Origin: Lysobacteraceae bacterium | Lineage (GTDB): Bacteria; Pseudomonadota; Gammaproteobacteria; Xanthomonadales; Xanthomonadaceae | Length of the DNA stretch: 11,487 bases | Direction of reading: 5' to 3' | NCBI GenBank assembly: GCA_027483745.1 | Contig: JAIXTZ010000341.1 | Location: 1 to 11,487, forward strand | Part shown: one piece after another, positions 1 through 8,562 of the stretch | How the letters are laid out: every line of letters begins with the position of its first letter | How positions within the stretch are numbered: position 1 is the first letter of the stretch | Position numbers and translations under genes: made by a program | The notes under the pieces: model-generated | Told to the model about the DNA's origin: nothing | Database searches by the model: none | Seen by the model: only the letters and a program-made list of their open reading frames with translations

Positions 1-729
1 CAGTTCATGCCCGATTTGGCCGGGCGGATCGAGCATTACGCGGGCGAGAGGCCGCTGTTCGACCTGAACGGCGTGGAGGACGAGATCTCCCGCGCGCTGC
101 AGAAGGAAGTGCCGCTGAAATCGGGCGGTTACCTCGTGGTCGACCAGACCGAGGCGATGACCACGGTGGACGTCAACACCGGGTCCTTCCTCGGCCAGCG
201 CAACCTCGAGGAAACCGCCTTCCGCACCAACCTCGAAGCCGCGCAGGCGGTGGCGAGGCAGCTCCGGCTGCGCAACCTCGGCGGGATCATCATCATCGAC
301 TTCATCGACATGCACGACGCCGACCACCGCCGCCAGGTGCTTCGCACCCTGGAGAAGGCCCTGTCGCGCGACCATGCGAAGACGACGGTCTACGATTTCT
401 CGCCGCTCGGCCTCGTGGAGATGACGCGCAAGCGCACCACCGAGAGCCTCGAGCACCAGCTCTGCGAGACCTGCCCGACCTGCAGCGGCCGCGGCATGCT
501 GAAGTCGCCGGAGACGCTGAGCTACGAGATCTTCCGCGAGGTCACGCGCGCCGTGCGCCAGTTCGAGGCCGAGCGCCTGCTGGTGATCGCCGCGCCTAGT
601 GTTGTCGCGCGCATTACCGAAGAGGAGTCCGTGGCGGTTGCCGAACTGGAGGAGTTCCTCGGCAAGACGATCCGCTTCCAGCCCGACGAGCAGTACGGGC
701 AGGAACAGTACGACGTCGTCCTGCTGTGA
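1..729 (+). CDS. rng: Ribonuclease G, C-terminal half (5' end outside window)
   Basis: RNase G is a cytoplasmic single-strand-specific endoribonuclease of the RNase E/G family. It matures the 16S rRNA 5' end and takes part in mRNA decay. The reading frame is open from base 1, so about half of the usual ~490-residue protein is present (242 residues). Family landmarks are visible: the metal-binding aspartate in VDVNTG (codon 169-171), the second acidic cluster in IIIIDFIDM (Asp codon 298-300), and the CPTC zinc-link cysteines (codons at 472 and 481) that join subunits in this family. The end, GQEQYDVVLL, matches the short RNase G terminus rather than the long disordered tail of RNase E. It stops 14 bases before yhdP, and rng-yhdP-tldD is the familiar proteobacterial order. 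The family call is very secure; RNase G over RNase E rests on the C-terminus. Confidence 0.95.
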   Translation, partial: QFMPDLAGRIEHYAGERPLFDLNGVEDEISRALQKEVPLKSGGYLVVDQTEAMTTVDVNTGSFLGQRNLEETAFRTNLEAAQAVARQLRLRNLGGIIIIDFIDMHDADHRRQVLRTLEKALSRDHAKTTVYDFSPLGLVEMTRKRTTESLEHQLCETCPTCSGRGMLKSPETLSYEIFREVTRAVRQFEAERLLVIAAPSVVARITEEESVAVAELEEFLGKTIRFQPDEQYGQEQYDVVLL

Positions 730-743
730 GCGGCGCCTGAGCC

Positions 744-3700
744 ATGGCCTCCGTCGCGCGCCGCTGGTGGCGTCGCTGCCGCCGCATCGGCGGCTACGGG
801 GTATTGGTCGTACTGATCGTCGTGGCCCTGCTCGTCGCGGTGGCGAACCAGTTCCTGCCGGCCGTCGAGAGACATCCTGACGAGATCGCGCGCTGGCTGT
901 CGGAGCGCGTCGGCCAGCCGGTGCGATTCAGCGGCATCGATGCCCGTTGGACCCGGCAGGGGCCGCGTTTCGCACTGGACGGCCTGGTGGTGGGGGAGGG
1001 CGACCGGCAACTCGCCATCGGTCGCGCGGACTTGCAGGTGTCGGTGTATTCCGGCCTGTTCCCGGGCATGCCGCTGACCGAACTCAGCGTCGATGGCCTG
1101 TCGCTCACGCTGCACCAGGACGCCGAGGGGCGCTGGCGCATGAGCGGCTTGCCGGAGCCGGCGCGGCCTGGGATCGATCCGTTCGACGTGCTGGCGGGTT
1201 TCGGCGAGCTGCGCGTGCAGGACGCCAAGCTGCGCATCCTCGCGGAGCGCTGGGGCATCGACCACACCCTGCCGCGCATCGACGGTCGCCTGCGCGTCAG
1301 CGATTCGCAGGTGCGCGGTGGCGTCCGCCTGTGGTCGGCGGACGGTCGTGCCCCGCTGGACGTCAGTGCCGATGTCGCCCGCGATGGCCGCCTCGGGCGT
1401 CTGTGGGTGGGCAGCGAGCAGGTCGATCTTCCCGCTTGGGGGCCGCTGCTCGCGGCCTTGGGCGTCGAACCACTGGCCGGCCGCGGCGAGCTCGGCGCCT
1501 GGGTGGACCTCGACGATCGCCGCATCGCCCGCGTGCAGGTGCGCGCGGCGTTGGAGGGCCTGAGCCTGCGCCGGGTCGGCACGGCCCTGCCGCCGGTGCG
1601 CTTCGACACGGCGGGCTTCGACGCGCAGTGGCGCCTCGATCCGGCGGGATGGCAGGTGTCGGTGCCGACGGGCACGTTCACCAACGGCCTCAGCGAACAG
1701 CGCATCGACGGCTTCTGGATGGCGGGCGGCGACCGGCTGGCGATCGAGGCCGAGCGCATCGACATGGGGCCCCTGCTGGCGTTGGGCGCTCTCAGCAACC
1801 GTCTTCCGGATGGCTTGGCCGCATGGGTGGCCGAAGCGCGCCCGTCCGGCACCGTGCGGGCGCTGCGCGTGCCGATGGCCGCGCCCGGCGCCGTGGCCGG
1901 CAACGCGACGCTCGACGGCGTTGGCTTCGCGGCGGTCGGTCGTCGGCCGGGCCTGCGCGATCTTGGGGGAGCGGTGAGTTTCGATACGCAGGGGGGCGTG
2001 CTGGCGCTTGCAGGCGCGCCGGTGGGCCTCGATTGGCCGACGGAATTCGGCCCGGTGCTGCCGCTCGGCCTGCGCGGCGAACTGGCGCTGTGGCGCGACG
2101 GCGAAAGTTGGAGCCTCGGCAGCGACGCGCTCGCCATCGACGCGCCGGGCCTGCGGATCGGGGCGCGCTTCGCGCTCGGCTTCCAAGGCGATGGCACGCG
2201 GCCGACGCTGGATCTCGCCGCCGATCTCGCCGACTTCGACGTGGTCGACGCGAAGCGCTTCTGGCTGCAGACCACGATGAAGCCGCCGGTGCGGCAGTGG
2301 CTCGACACCGCGCTGGTGGCCGGCCAGGCGCGCGGTGGACGGGTCGCGATGGGCGGTGATCTCGATCACTGGCCGTTCCGCGACGGCGGCGGACGCTTCG
2401 ATGCGCGCGTCTCGCTCGAAGACGTCACGCTGAAGTTCAACAACGCGTGGCCAGCGGCGACGGATTTCCACGGCGAGGCGGTGTTCGATGGCCCGGGCAT
2501 GGCCCTGACCAGCATGCGCGCCAAGCTTCTCGACACCGTCGTGAGCGACGCGACGGGCGCCATCGAGGACTTCAAGACGCCTTGGCTCGACCTGTCCGTG
2601 CGCGGCGGCGGCGATGCCGGCGGCCTGCGCAGCCTGGTGAAGCAAAGTCCGCTGTATGCCCCGCAGCGGGCGAACATCGACGCGCTGTCCATCAGTGGCC
2701 CCGCGGCCGTCGACCTGCGCCTGAAGCTGCCGCTGCGCAGGGATCTCGGCGATCGCGTCGTGCAAGGCACGCTCTCGCTCGACAACGCCAGCGTCGCCGA
2801 CGCGCGTTGGAAGATCGGTTTCGAGGGACTGAGCGGCGCGATCCCCTTCACCGACAAGGGCTTCCTCGTCGATGCGCTGCCAGTGCGCTACGGCGAGAGC
2901 GACGGCGCCCTGTCCCTGCGCGTCGGCGACACGGTGCGCGACGCCGAGAACGTGGCCGAGCTGCAGCTCGACGCCGCGCTGGCGCCGTCGCAGTTGCTCG
3001 AGCGCAGCCCGGAGCTGGCGTGGCTGCAGCCCTGGCTCGAGGGCCGCAGCCTCTGGGACGTCCGCGTCGACGTGCCGCGCGCGCGCGCCGAGGCGCCGCC
3101 CCCGCCGGCCCGCCTCAGCCTGCGGTCCGACCTCGTCGGCACGCGCCTCGGGCTGCCGGCGCCCCTGCGCAAGAGTGCGGCCACGCCGCTGCCCCTTCGC
3201 CTCGACCTGCCGCTGCCGGCCAGTGCCGGCGCCCTGCAGCTGCGATTGGGCCGGCTGATGCAGCTGCGTGGGCGCATGGCCGATGGCGAGCGTCCGTTCG
3301 CCGCCGTCGCCGAGTTCGGCAGCATCGGCGACCCGCTGCCGATTCCCGAGGCCGGCATCGCCGTCCGTGGCCAGGTGCCCAGCCTCGACATCGGTGGTTG
3401 GGTCGCGGCCGCCTCCGGAGGCGGTGCAGGCCAGGGCGGGTTGCAATCCGTCGACGTGCAGGTGGGCGCCATCGACGTGCTTGATCGCAGCTTTGGCGAA
3501 GGCCGCGTGCAGTTGCGCCGCGAGACGCAGGGGCTGTGGGTCGGCTTCGACGGCCCGGCGATCGCCGGAGAGATCCGCGTGCCCTCCGCCGAGGGCGCGG
3601 CCGTTGACGGCCGCTTCGCGCGACTGCACTGGCCGCCGGTCGATACCAAGGCCATGACCGGCAGCCGCGCCGAGCCGGCCCCCGCGGTCGACCAGACCGA

Positions 3701-4571
3701 CCCCTCCGGCCTGCCGCCGCTGCGGTTCCGGATCGAGGACTTCCGCCTCGGCGACGCGCGGCTGGGCCGCGCCGACATGCACACCTTCCCCACGCCGGAA
3801 GGCATGCACGTCGACCGTTTCAGCACATCGTCCGAGGCGCTGACCCTGGTGGCGAGCGGCGATTGGACGCGCATCGGCGGGCAGACCCGCTCGCGCTTCG
3901 CGGTGGATTTCGACGCCAAGAGCCTCGGCGGCATGCTCGACGCACTCGGCTTCGCCGGCATGGTCGAGGAAGGGCCGGTGAAGTCGCGGATGGTCGGCGA
4001 TTGGCCGGGTTCGCCGGGCAGCTTCCGGCTTGATCGCTTCGACGGCAGTCTGCGCGTCGACGTCGGCGCCGGCCGCTTGCTTGAAGTCGAACCGGGCACC
4101 GGTCGCTTCATCGGCCTCGTTTCCATCGCCGAGATTCCGCGCCGACTGACGCTCGATTTCAGCGACTTTTTCGAGAAGGGGTTCGCGTTCAACGGCATGA
4201 GCGGCGACTTCGAGTTCAAGGACGGCGACGCCCGCACCGCCAACCTGCGCATCGACGGACCTTCCGCGGAAATCAACGTAAGCGGCACGACCGCGCTCGC
4301 GGCGCGCGAGTACGACCAGCGCGTCGAAGTGCTGCCCAAGGCCGGCGGCGTGCTGCCGGCGATCGGCGCGGTCACCGGCGGGCCGGCCGGCGCGGCGCTG
4401 GGCGCCGTGGCGCAGGCCGTGCTGCAGGTGCCGCTCAAGCAGGCGACGCGCACGGTCTACAGCGTGCAGGGCCCCTGGGCCGAACCCGACGTCGATGTCG
4501 TCGAGCGTGGCCCGCGCCGCACCACCCCGAATCGCGACACCCCCGAAGGAATCCCCGATGACGCCGCTTGA
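744..4571 (+). CDS. yhdP: YhdP family AsmA-like envelope protein
   Basis: This is a 1275-residue protein, very close to the ~1266 residues of E. coli YhdP. YhdP is an inner-membrane-anchored, periplasm-spanning AsmA-like protein that, with TamB and YdbH, is held to carry phospholipids to the outer membrane. Residues 1-16 are basic, residues 17-37 form one hydrophobic segment ([19 protein letters not shown]), and the rest is a long beta-rich periplasmic region. The stretch at residues 46-72 with [13 protein letters not shown] is the usual YhdP start. Near the end, [24 protein letters not shown] and a Gly/Ala-rich stretch followed by GPWAEP match the AsmA-like C-terminal domain. An in-frame TGA at 738-740 makes ATG 744 the first possible start, although no good Shine-Dalgarno is visible. 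The last 14 bases overlap tldD. The lipid-transport role is family knowledge. Confidence 0.95.
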   Translation: MASVARRWWRRCRRIGGYGVLVVLIVVALLVAVANQFLPAVERHPDEIARWLSERVGQPVRFSGIDARWTRQGPRFALDGLVVGEGDRQLAIGRADLQVSVYSGLFPGMPLTELSVDGLSLTLHQDAEGRWRMSGLPEPARPGIDPFDVLAGFGELRVQDAKLRILAERWGIDHTLPRIDGRLRVSDSQVRGGVRLWSADGRAPLDVSADVARDGRLGRLWVGSEQVDLPAWGPLLAALGVEPLAGRGELGAWVDLDDRRIARVQVRAALEGLSLRRVGTALPPVRFDTAGFDAQWRLDPAGWQVSVPTGTFTNGLSEQRIDGFWMAGGDRLAIEAERIDMGPLLALGALSNRLPDGLAAWVAEARPSGTVRALRVPMAAPGAVAGNATLDGVGFAAVGRRPGLRDLGGAVSFDTQGGVLALAGAPVGLDWPTEFGPVLPLGLRGELALWRDGESWSLGSDALAIDAPGLRIGARFALGFQGDGTRPTLDLAADLADFDVVDAKRFWLQTTMKPPVRQWLDTALVAGQARGGRVAMGGDLDHWPFRDGGGRFDARVSLEDVTLKFNNAWPAATDFHGEAVFDGPGMALTSMRAKLLDTVVSDATGAIEDFKTPWLDLSVRGGGDAGGLRSLVKQSPLYAPQRANIDALSISGPAAVDLRLKLPLRRDLGDRVVQGTLSLDNASVADARWKIGFEGLSGAIPFTDKGFLVDALPVRYGESDGALSLRVGDTVRDAENVAELQLDAALAPSQLLERSPELAWLQPWLEGRSLWDVRVDVPRARAEAPPPPARLSLRSDLVGTRLGLPAPLRKSAATPLPLRLDLPLPASAGALQLRLGRLMQLRGRMADGERPFAAVAEFGSIGDPLPIPEAGIAVRGQVPSLDIGGWVAAASGGGAGQGGLQSVDVQVGAIDVLDRSFGEGRVQLRRETQGLWVGFDGPAIAGEIRVPSAEGAAVDGRFARLHWPPVDTKAMTGSRAEPAPAVDQTDPSGLPPLRFRIEDFRLGDARLGRADMHTFPTPEGMHVDRFSTSSEALTLVASGDWTRIGGQTRSRFAVDFDAKSLGGMLDALGFAGMVEEGPVKSRMVGDWPGSPGSFRLDRFDGSLRVDVGAGRLLEVEPGTGRFIGLVSIAEIPRRLTLDFSDFFEKGFAFNGMSGDFEFKDGDARTANLRIDGPSAEINVSGTTALAAREYDQRVEVLPKAGGVLPAIGAVTGGPAGAALGAVAQAVLQVPLKQATRTVYSVQGPWAEPDVDVVERGPRRTTPNRDTPEGIPDDAA
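4546..4550 (+). promoter_or_regulatory. Ribosome binding site setting the tldD start
   Basis: AAGGA lies 7 bases upstream of ATG 4558, inside the end of yhdP. It favours ATG 4558 over the upstream in-frame GTG at 4495, which would add 21 non-conserved residues. The resulting 479 residues fit the family length (481 in E. coli). Confidence 0.8.
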
Positions 4572-5997
4572 ACTCGCCGAACGCACGCTGCTCACGCCGA
4601 CCGGCCTCGGCCTCGACGATGTCGACCGCGCGCTGGCCGAATTGCTCGGACCCGGCGTCGACGACGGCGACCTCTACTTCCAGCACAGCCGCCGCGAGAG
4701 CTGGACGGTGGAGGACGGCCTCGTCAAGGACGGCGCCCACAGCATCGAGCAGGGCGTGGGCGTGCGCGCCATCAGCGGCGAGAAGACCGGCTTTGCCTAC
4801 ACGGATGAAATCGACCTGCCGGCCCTGCTGGAATCGGCCCGCGCCGCCCGCGCGATCAGCCGCGAGGGCTTGAAGACCGCCCGCGGCCAGCGCGTCCAGG
4901 TGGCCGGCCACTCGCTGTACCCGGCCATCGATCCGATCGACCGATTCGCACCCGAGGGCAAGCTTTCGAAGTTGCGCGAGATCGAAGCTTGGGTGCGCGC
5001 CGCCGACCCGCGCGTGGTGCAGGTCAGCGCCTCGCTGTCGGCCGCGGTCGACACGGTGCTCGTGGCCCGCGCCGACGGCACGCTGGCCGCCGACGTGCGG
5101 CCGCTGGTGCGCTTCAACGTGCAGGTCATCGTCGAGCAGGGTGGGCGCCGCGAATCCGGCTACGCCGGCGGCGGCGGGCGCTTCGACTACGTCGAACTGT
5201 TCGCCAACGGCCGCGCGGAAGGCCTCGCGAAAGAAGCGCTGCGGCAGGCGCTGGTGAACCTCGAGGCCATCGACGCCCCGGCTGGCGCGATGCCGGTGGT
5301 GCTCGGCCCCGGCTGGCCCGGCGTGCTGCTGCACGAGGCCGTCGGCCACGGGCTGGAGGGCGACTTCAACCGCAAGGGCACGTCGATCTATTCGGGCCGC
5401 GTTGGCGAACGCGTGGCGGCGCCGGGCGTCACCGTCATCGACGACGGCACGCTGGATGCGCGTCGCGGCTCGCTGAACATCGACGACGAGGGCCACCCCA
5501 CGCAGCGCACCGTGCTGATCGAGGACGGCATCCTCAAGGGCTACATGCAGGACAGCCTCAACGCGCGGCTGATGGGCGTGGCGCGCACCGGCAACGGCCG
5601 CCGCGAGAGCTTCGCCCACCTGCCGATGCCGCGCATGACCAACACCACGATGGCGGCCGGCGCGCACACGCTGGAGGAGATGATCGCCTCGGTGGAGCGC
5701 GGCCTGTTCGCGCCCAACTTCGGCGGTGGCCAGGTCGACATCACCACCGGCAAGTTCGTGTTCTCGGCCAGCGAGGCCTACCTGATCGAGAACGGCAGGA
5801 TCACCGCGCCGGTGAAGGGCGCCACGCTGATCGGCAACGGCCCGGAAGTGATGAACCGCGTGGTCATGATCGGCAATGACCTGCAGCTCGATGCCGGCGT
5901 GGGCGTGTGCGGCAAGAATGGCCAGAGCGTGCCGGTGGGCGTGGGCCAGCCCTCGCTGAAGATCTCGCAGATGACCGTCGGCGGGACGAAAGCTTGA
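4558..5997 (+). CDS. tldD: Metalloprotease TldD, catalytic subunit of TldD/TldE
   Basis: TldD forms a cytoplasmic heterodimeric zinc protease with TldE (PmbA). In E. coli the pair trims the microcin B17 leader and degrades unfolded peptides such as CcdA. The protein has 479 residues from ATG 4558. The HExxxH metal/catalytic motif is present as [13 protein letters not shown] at residues 259-264 onward (codons from 5332). The conserved late cysteine in [15 protein letters not shown] (Cys451) is the expected third metal ligand of the family. The first ~200 residues are the N-terminal domain; the C-terminal domain carries the active site and the glycine-rich segments NFGGGQVD and KGATLIGNG. All key residues are intact. 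The start overlaps the yhdP stop by 14 bases, so translation is probably coupled. Its partner gene pmbA begins 750 bases downstream. No peptide substrate gene for it was seen here. Confidence 0.96.
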   Translation: MTPLELAERTLLTPTGLGLDDVDRALAELLGPGVDDGDLYFQHSRRESWTVEDGLVKDGAHSIEQGVGVRAISGEKTGFAYTDEIDLPALLESARAARAISREGLKTARGQRVQVAGHSLYPAIDPIDRFAPEGKLSKLREIEAWVRAADPRVVQVSASLSAAVDTVLVARADGTLAADVRPLVRFNVQVIVEQGGRRESGYAGGGGRFDYVELFANGRAEGLAKEALRQALVNLEAIDAPAGAMPVVLGPGWPGVLLHEAVGHGLEGDFNRKGTSIYSGRVGERVAAPGVTVIDDGTLDARRGSLNIDDEGHPTQRTVLIEDGILKGYMQDSLNARLMGVARTGNGRRESFAHLPMPRMTNTTMAAGAHTLEEMIASVERGLFAPNFGGGQVDITTGKFVFSASEAYLIENGRITAPVKGATLIGNGPEVMNRVVMIGNDLQLDAGVGVCGKNGQSVPVGVGQPSLKISQMTVGGTKA

Positions 5998-6029
5998 TGC
6001 GCGGGACGGTGCCCGGCGTGGGCGCGACC

Positions 6030-6707
6030 TCAGTCGTCGCGGCGCCCGCCGAAATCGTCGTGCCGGTACTCGTCAAGCCCGTCCAGGCCGCCGATCTCGT
6101 CGATGTCCTCGAGGCCGTGGTCGACGCTGTTCGCCTCCGCCTCCAGCGCTTCGTCGATGGCCTCGACGTCGTTGCTGCCGGCCTCGTCGGCCTCGGCCAT
6201 CAGCTCGCGCAGCACGCGGAAGATCTCGCGGAACGCGTGCGGCGGCTTGTTCGCCAGCCGCTCGGCCTTGGCATTGCGCGCCAGCGTGCGCAGCTGCTGG
6301 CGGTCGGCCATCGGGTAGAGCGCGATGAACTCCGCGAGGCCGGCATCGCCGCCATCGACGATCTTCAGCCGCCAATGCTCCACGCGATGCAGGGCCGCGG
6401 CTTCGCGGCGGGCGTCTTCCTTGGTGTGCTCGAGCGCCGCGCGCAGCGTGTCCAGCACGGCGTCGTCTTCGCGCCGCATCTGCTTCGCCAGCCATTGGGT
6501 CTGGCGCTTGCGGGCGATGTTCGAGCGGATGCGCTGCGAGTCGACCACCAGCGCACGCAGTTCGTCGGGCATCGGCAGCAGCGCCAGTGCGGCGTGGCCG
6601 GTGTCCATCAGCTTGCCGGCCATGGCCAGCACATCAAGGGCCTCGCGCCGCTTCGCGCTGCGGCTCTCGTCGAGGAATTCGCCGGTTTCGGGGTCGCGTC
6701 CGCGCAT
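6030..6707 (-). CDS. darP: Ribosome biogenesis factor DarP (YjgA, DUF615)
   Basis: DarP/YjgA is a cytoplasmic protein that binds late 50S precursors and helps mature the peptidyl transferase centre. I start it at ATG 6707 (MRGRDPETGEF), giving 225 residues, because this is how xanthomonad homologues usually begin. A GTG at 6737 would add ten unconserved residues. Family blocks are clear: SRSAKRREALDVL (residues 15-27), DSQRIRSNIARKRQTQWLAK (56-75), MRREDD (77-82), ALHRVEHWR (105-113), YPMADRQQLRTLARNA (131-146) and KPPHAFREIFRVLREL (154-169). E. coli DarP has about 183 residues; this one carries an extra acidic tail from about residue 172, with 21 Asp/Glu in the last 54. No Shine-Dalgarno is visible before ATG 6707. 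The gene is divergent from pmbA across 41 bases and convergent with tldD across 32 bases. Conservation next to pmbA supports the call. Confidence 0.93.
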   Translation of the reverse strand: MRGRDPETGEFLDESRSAKRREALDVLAMAGKLMDTGHAALALLPMPDELRALVVDSQRIRSNIARKRQTQWLAKQMRREDDAVLDTLRAALEHTKEDARREAAALHRVEHWRLKIVDGGDAGLAEFIALYPMADRQQLRTLARNAKAERLANKPPHAFREIFRVLRELMAEADEAGSNDVEAIDEALEAEANSVDHGLEDIDEIGGLDGLDEYRHDDFGGRRDD

Positions 6708-6737
6708 GCGCCGGGGCCGTACAGTTGAACGATGCAC

Positions 6738-6741
6738 AGGA
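6738..6741 (+). promoter_or_regulatory. Short ribosome binding site for pmbA GTG start
   Basis: AGGA ends 7 bases before GTG 6749. It supports this non-ATG start over the upstream in-frame ATG at 6587, which would lie deep inside the opposite-strand darP gene and add 54 residues unlike the family. Confidence 0.55.
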
Positions 6742-6748
6742 TAACGCA

Positions 6749-8089
6749 GTGACCACCGACGCCACCCTCGACCGCCTCGCCGAGCTCTCGGCCCTCGCCG
6801 TGGCCGAAGCCCGCCGCCTCGGCGCTTCCCAGGCCGAAGCCAGCGCCAACGACGAGCGCGGCCTGAACGTGAACGTGCGCCTGGGCGAGGTCGAATCGGT
6901 CGAGCGCACGCGCGACCGCGGCATCGCCGTCACCGTCTACTTCGGCCAGCGGAAAGCCAATGCCAGCACGGCCGACCTCAAGCCCGAGAGTCTGAAGCGC
7001 ACCGTCGAGATGGCCTGCGCCATCGCCCGACACACCGAGCCGGACGCGGCGAACGGGCTGGCCGACGAGGCCCGCATGGCGCGCGAATCGCGCGATTTCG
7101 ACCAGTGGCACCCGTGGGTGATCGAGGCCGATGCCGCGGTGGCCTTGGCGCTCGAGGCCGAAGCCGCGGGCCGCAGCTTCGACCCGCGCATCAGCAATTC
7201 CGAGGGGGCTTCCGTTTCGACCAACGAGGGGCTGTCGGTTTATGCCAACTCTCACGGCTTCGTCGGCCGCGAGAAGAGCACCAGCCACTCGATCAGCGCC
7301 TCGCTGATCGCCGGGGCCGGCGAGGCCATGCAGGGCCAGTACTGGTACACCGCGGCCCTGCGAGCGCAAGCGCTGGAATCCGCCGCCGAGGTGGGACGCA
7401 AGGCGGCCGAGCGCACCCTGGCGAGGCTCGATCCGCGCAGCGCGCCGACCGGCGAGTTCCCGGTGCTGTTCGTGCCCGAAGTGGCGCGGTCGCTGATCGC
7501 GCACCTGGTCGGGGCGGTGTCGGGCGGGGCGCTGTACCGCAAGGCCAGCTTCCTCGTCGGGGCGCAGGGGCAGCGACTGTTCCCCGAGTGGTTCCGCATC
7601 GTCGAGCGACCGCACCTCGTCGGCGGCTGGCGCAGCGGTGATTTCGACGCCGACGGCGTGGCCACGCGCGAATCGCCGCTGGTCGATGGCGGCGTGCTGC
7701 AGCGCTACGTGCTCGGCACCTACTCGGCGCGGCGGCTCGGCTTGGAAAGCACCGGCAATGCCGGCGGCGTGCACAACCTCGAGGTCGCGGCCAATGCCGA
7801 GGGCTTCGACGCGATGCTGAAAGGAATGCGCCGCGGGCTCGTCGTGACCGAGCTGATGGGGCAGGGCGTCAACACCGTCACCGGCGACTACTCGCGCGGT
7901 GCGGCCGGTTTCTGGGTCGAGGACGGGGCCATTGCCTACCCGGTGGACGAGCTCACCGTCGCCTCCAACCTCCGCGACATCTTCCTCGGCATCGAGGCCG
8001 TCGGCGCCGACATCGACCGGCGTTCAGCGACGGCGGTCGGCAGCCTGCTGGTTGGGAAAATGACCGTGGCAGGCGGTGACGGGGCCTGA
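6749..8089 (+). CDS. pmbA: Metalloprotease-related protein PmbA/TldE, partner of TldD
   Basis: PmbA (TldE) is the non-catalytic partner of TldD in the cytoplasmic TldD/TldE protease, known from microcin B17 maturation and CcdA turnover. From GTG 6749 the protein has 446 residues, against 450 in E. coli. It shows the PmbA signature blocks: GEVESVERTRDRGIAVTVYF near the N-terminus, then RISNSEGASVST, SYRK-type contact segment LVGAVSGGALYRKASFLVG, TYSARRLGLESTGNAGGVHN, and near the end VVTELMGQGVN followed by TGDYSRGAAGFWVEDG. It lacks the HExxxH of TldD, as expected for TldE. The gene is divergent from darP with only 41 bases between, so its promoter probably overlaps darP coding sequence or that gap. 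The stop codon lies in the 3' edge of a hairpin stem (8081-8100). I am confident in the family and pairing; the substrate in this organism is unknown. Confidence 0.95.
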   Translation: MTTDATLDRLAELSALAVAEARRLGASQAEASANDERGLNVNVRLGEVESVERTRDRGIAVTVYFGQRKANASTADLKPESLKRTVEMACAIARHTEPDAANGLADEARMARESRDFDQWHPWVIEADAAVALALEAEAAGRSFDPRISNSEGASVSTNEGLSVYANSHGFVGREKSTSHSISASLIAGAGEAMQGQYWYTAALRAQALESAAEVGRKAAERTLARLDPRSAPTGEFPVLFVPEVARSLIAHLVGAVSGGALYRKASFLVGAQGQRLFPEWFRIVERPHLVGGWRSGDFDADGVATRESPLVDGGVLQRYVLGTYSARRLGLESTGNAGGVHNLEVAANAEGFDAMLKGMRRGLVVTELMGQGVNTVTGDYSRGAAGFWVEDGAIAYPVDELTVASNLRDIFLGIEAVGADIDRRSATAVGSLLVGKMTVAGGDGA

Positions 8090-8100
8090 GGCGAGGCCCC
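8081..8100 (+). other. Hairpin spanning the pmbA stop codon
   Basis: A perfect 7-base inverted repeat, GGGGCCT and AGGCCCC, flanks a 6-base loop. The last base of the left arm is the T of the pmbA TGA stop (8087-8089). No T-run follows, so it is not a canonical intrinsic terminator. It could stabilise the mRNA 3' end or slow termination, or it may be chance in GC-rich DNA. Confidence 0.4.
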
Positions 8101-8132
8101 TGGATCCGGTAGCGAAGGCACGGCCGGATTCC

Positions 8133-8161
8133 TTGACAGCCATTCACCTTTTCTCGACAGT
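8133..8161 (+). promoter_or_regulatory. Candidate sigma-70-type promoter for the DUF4870 gene
   Basis: A consensus -35 box TTGACA (8133-8138) is followed after 17 bases by GACAGT (8156-8161), which matches only 3 of 6 positions of a -10 box. It sits about 30 bases upstream of ATG 8194 in the only sizeable non-coding gap to its left. The exact -35 and ideal spacing are suggestive; the weak -10 keeps this tentative. Confidence 0.35.
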
Positions 8162-8181
8162 GAACGGGCGTTTTCACCACC

Positions 8182-8187
8182 GAGGAA
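8182..8187 (+). promoter_or_regulatory. Ribosome binding site of the DUF4870 gene
   Basis: GAGGAA is 6 bases upstream of ATG 8194. It is a clear Shine-Dalgarno and among the best in the window, fixing the start of this small gene. Confidence 0.75.
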
Positions 8188-8193
8188 ATCCCG

Positions 8194-8562
8194 ATGTCCG
8201 ACGCTTTTTCGCCGCCGCCCTCCCCGCCGGGATCCGCTCCCGAAGACGACAAGATCCTTGTCATTGTTGGCCACATCTTCGCGATCGTCGCGTTGATCCT
8301 CTGGCTCGTCCACAAGGACAATCCTGAAAAGGCCTATCTCGTCGATCAGGCGAAAGAGTCGGTCAACTTCGGGATCACGATCATCCTCGCCTCCATCGTG
8401 ATGTCGATCATCGGGGCTGTGCCGATCCTTGGCTGGATCTTCGCCATCTTCGCTTTCCCGCTCTTCGGACTGGCGATCCTCGTGTTGATCGTCATGGCGG
8501 TCATCAGTGTCTCGAAGGGCAACGCGCATCGTTATCCCTTCGCGCTCCGCCTGATCAAGTAA
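8194..8562 (+). CDS. DUF4870 family small membrane protein
   Basis: This is a 122-residue protein of the DUF4870 (Tic20-like) family; no biochemical function is established for bacterial members. Residues 1-18 are Pro/Ser-rich and probably cytoplasmic. Hydrophobic segments lie at about 21-40 (ILVIVGHIFAIVALILWLVH), 58-76 and 78-105, giving three or four membrane passes. Family hallmarks are DQAKESVNFGITI (51-63), in place of the usual NFQ-type motif, and the terminal GNAHRYPFALRLIK (109-122). It has its own Shine-Dalgarno and a possible promoter 104 bases after pmbA, so it is probably a separate unit. It ends at 8562, directly abutting the end of ispA on the other strand. Two 60-base lines counted in it are about 55-57% GC, clearly below neighbouring genes. 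Part of this follows from its many Ile/Phe/Leu codons; recent acquisition is possible but unproven. Confidence 0.88.
   Translation: MSDAFSPPPSPPGSAPEDDKILVIVGHIFAIVALILWLVHKDNPEKAYLVDQAKESVNFGITIILASIVMSIIGAVPILGWIFAIFAFPLFGLAILVLIVMAVISVSKGNAHRYPFALRLIK

Noticed and set aside
4495..4557. Upstream in-frame start for tldD adding 21 residues
   Set aside because: The added residues are unlike the family, and a good AAGGA sits 7 bases before ATG 4558, giving the normal length.
522..4595. Open reading frame of 1357 codons on the minus strand, antisense to yhdP
   Set aside because: Its product is rich in Arg, Ala, His, Gln and Gly without domains or membrane pattern, as expected when high-GC codons are read in the complementary frame. 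The plus-strand YhdP has full-length family features, so the antisense frame is a shadow.
4435..5667. 410-codon minus-strand frame opposite tldD
   Set aside because: Low-complexity, His/Arg/Ala-rich antisense product; tldD on the plus strand has an intact active-site motif and family length.
5998..6029. Possible bidirectional terminator between tldD and darP
   Set aside because: The 32-base gap is GC-rich, but I could not find a convincing stem with a T-run on either strand.
6608..7774. 388-codon minus-strand frame opposite pmbA
   Set aside because: Antisense shadow of a well-conserved gene, with no recognisable motif and no ribosome-binding site seen.
4558..8089. A peptide (RiPP) precursor served by TldD/TldE
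   Set aside because: No short gene with a leader/core-like product was found between or around tldD and pmbA; the spaces are too small and filled by darP. TldD/TldE are common without any local substrate.
8076..8327. Plus-strand frame of 83 codons overlapping the pmbA end and the DUF4870 gene
   Set aside because: It overlaps both genes in another frame, has no good ribosome-binding site, and its product shows no domain. The DUF4870 frame has clear family motifs.
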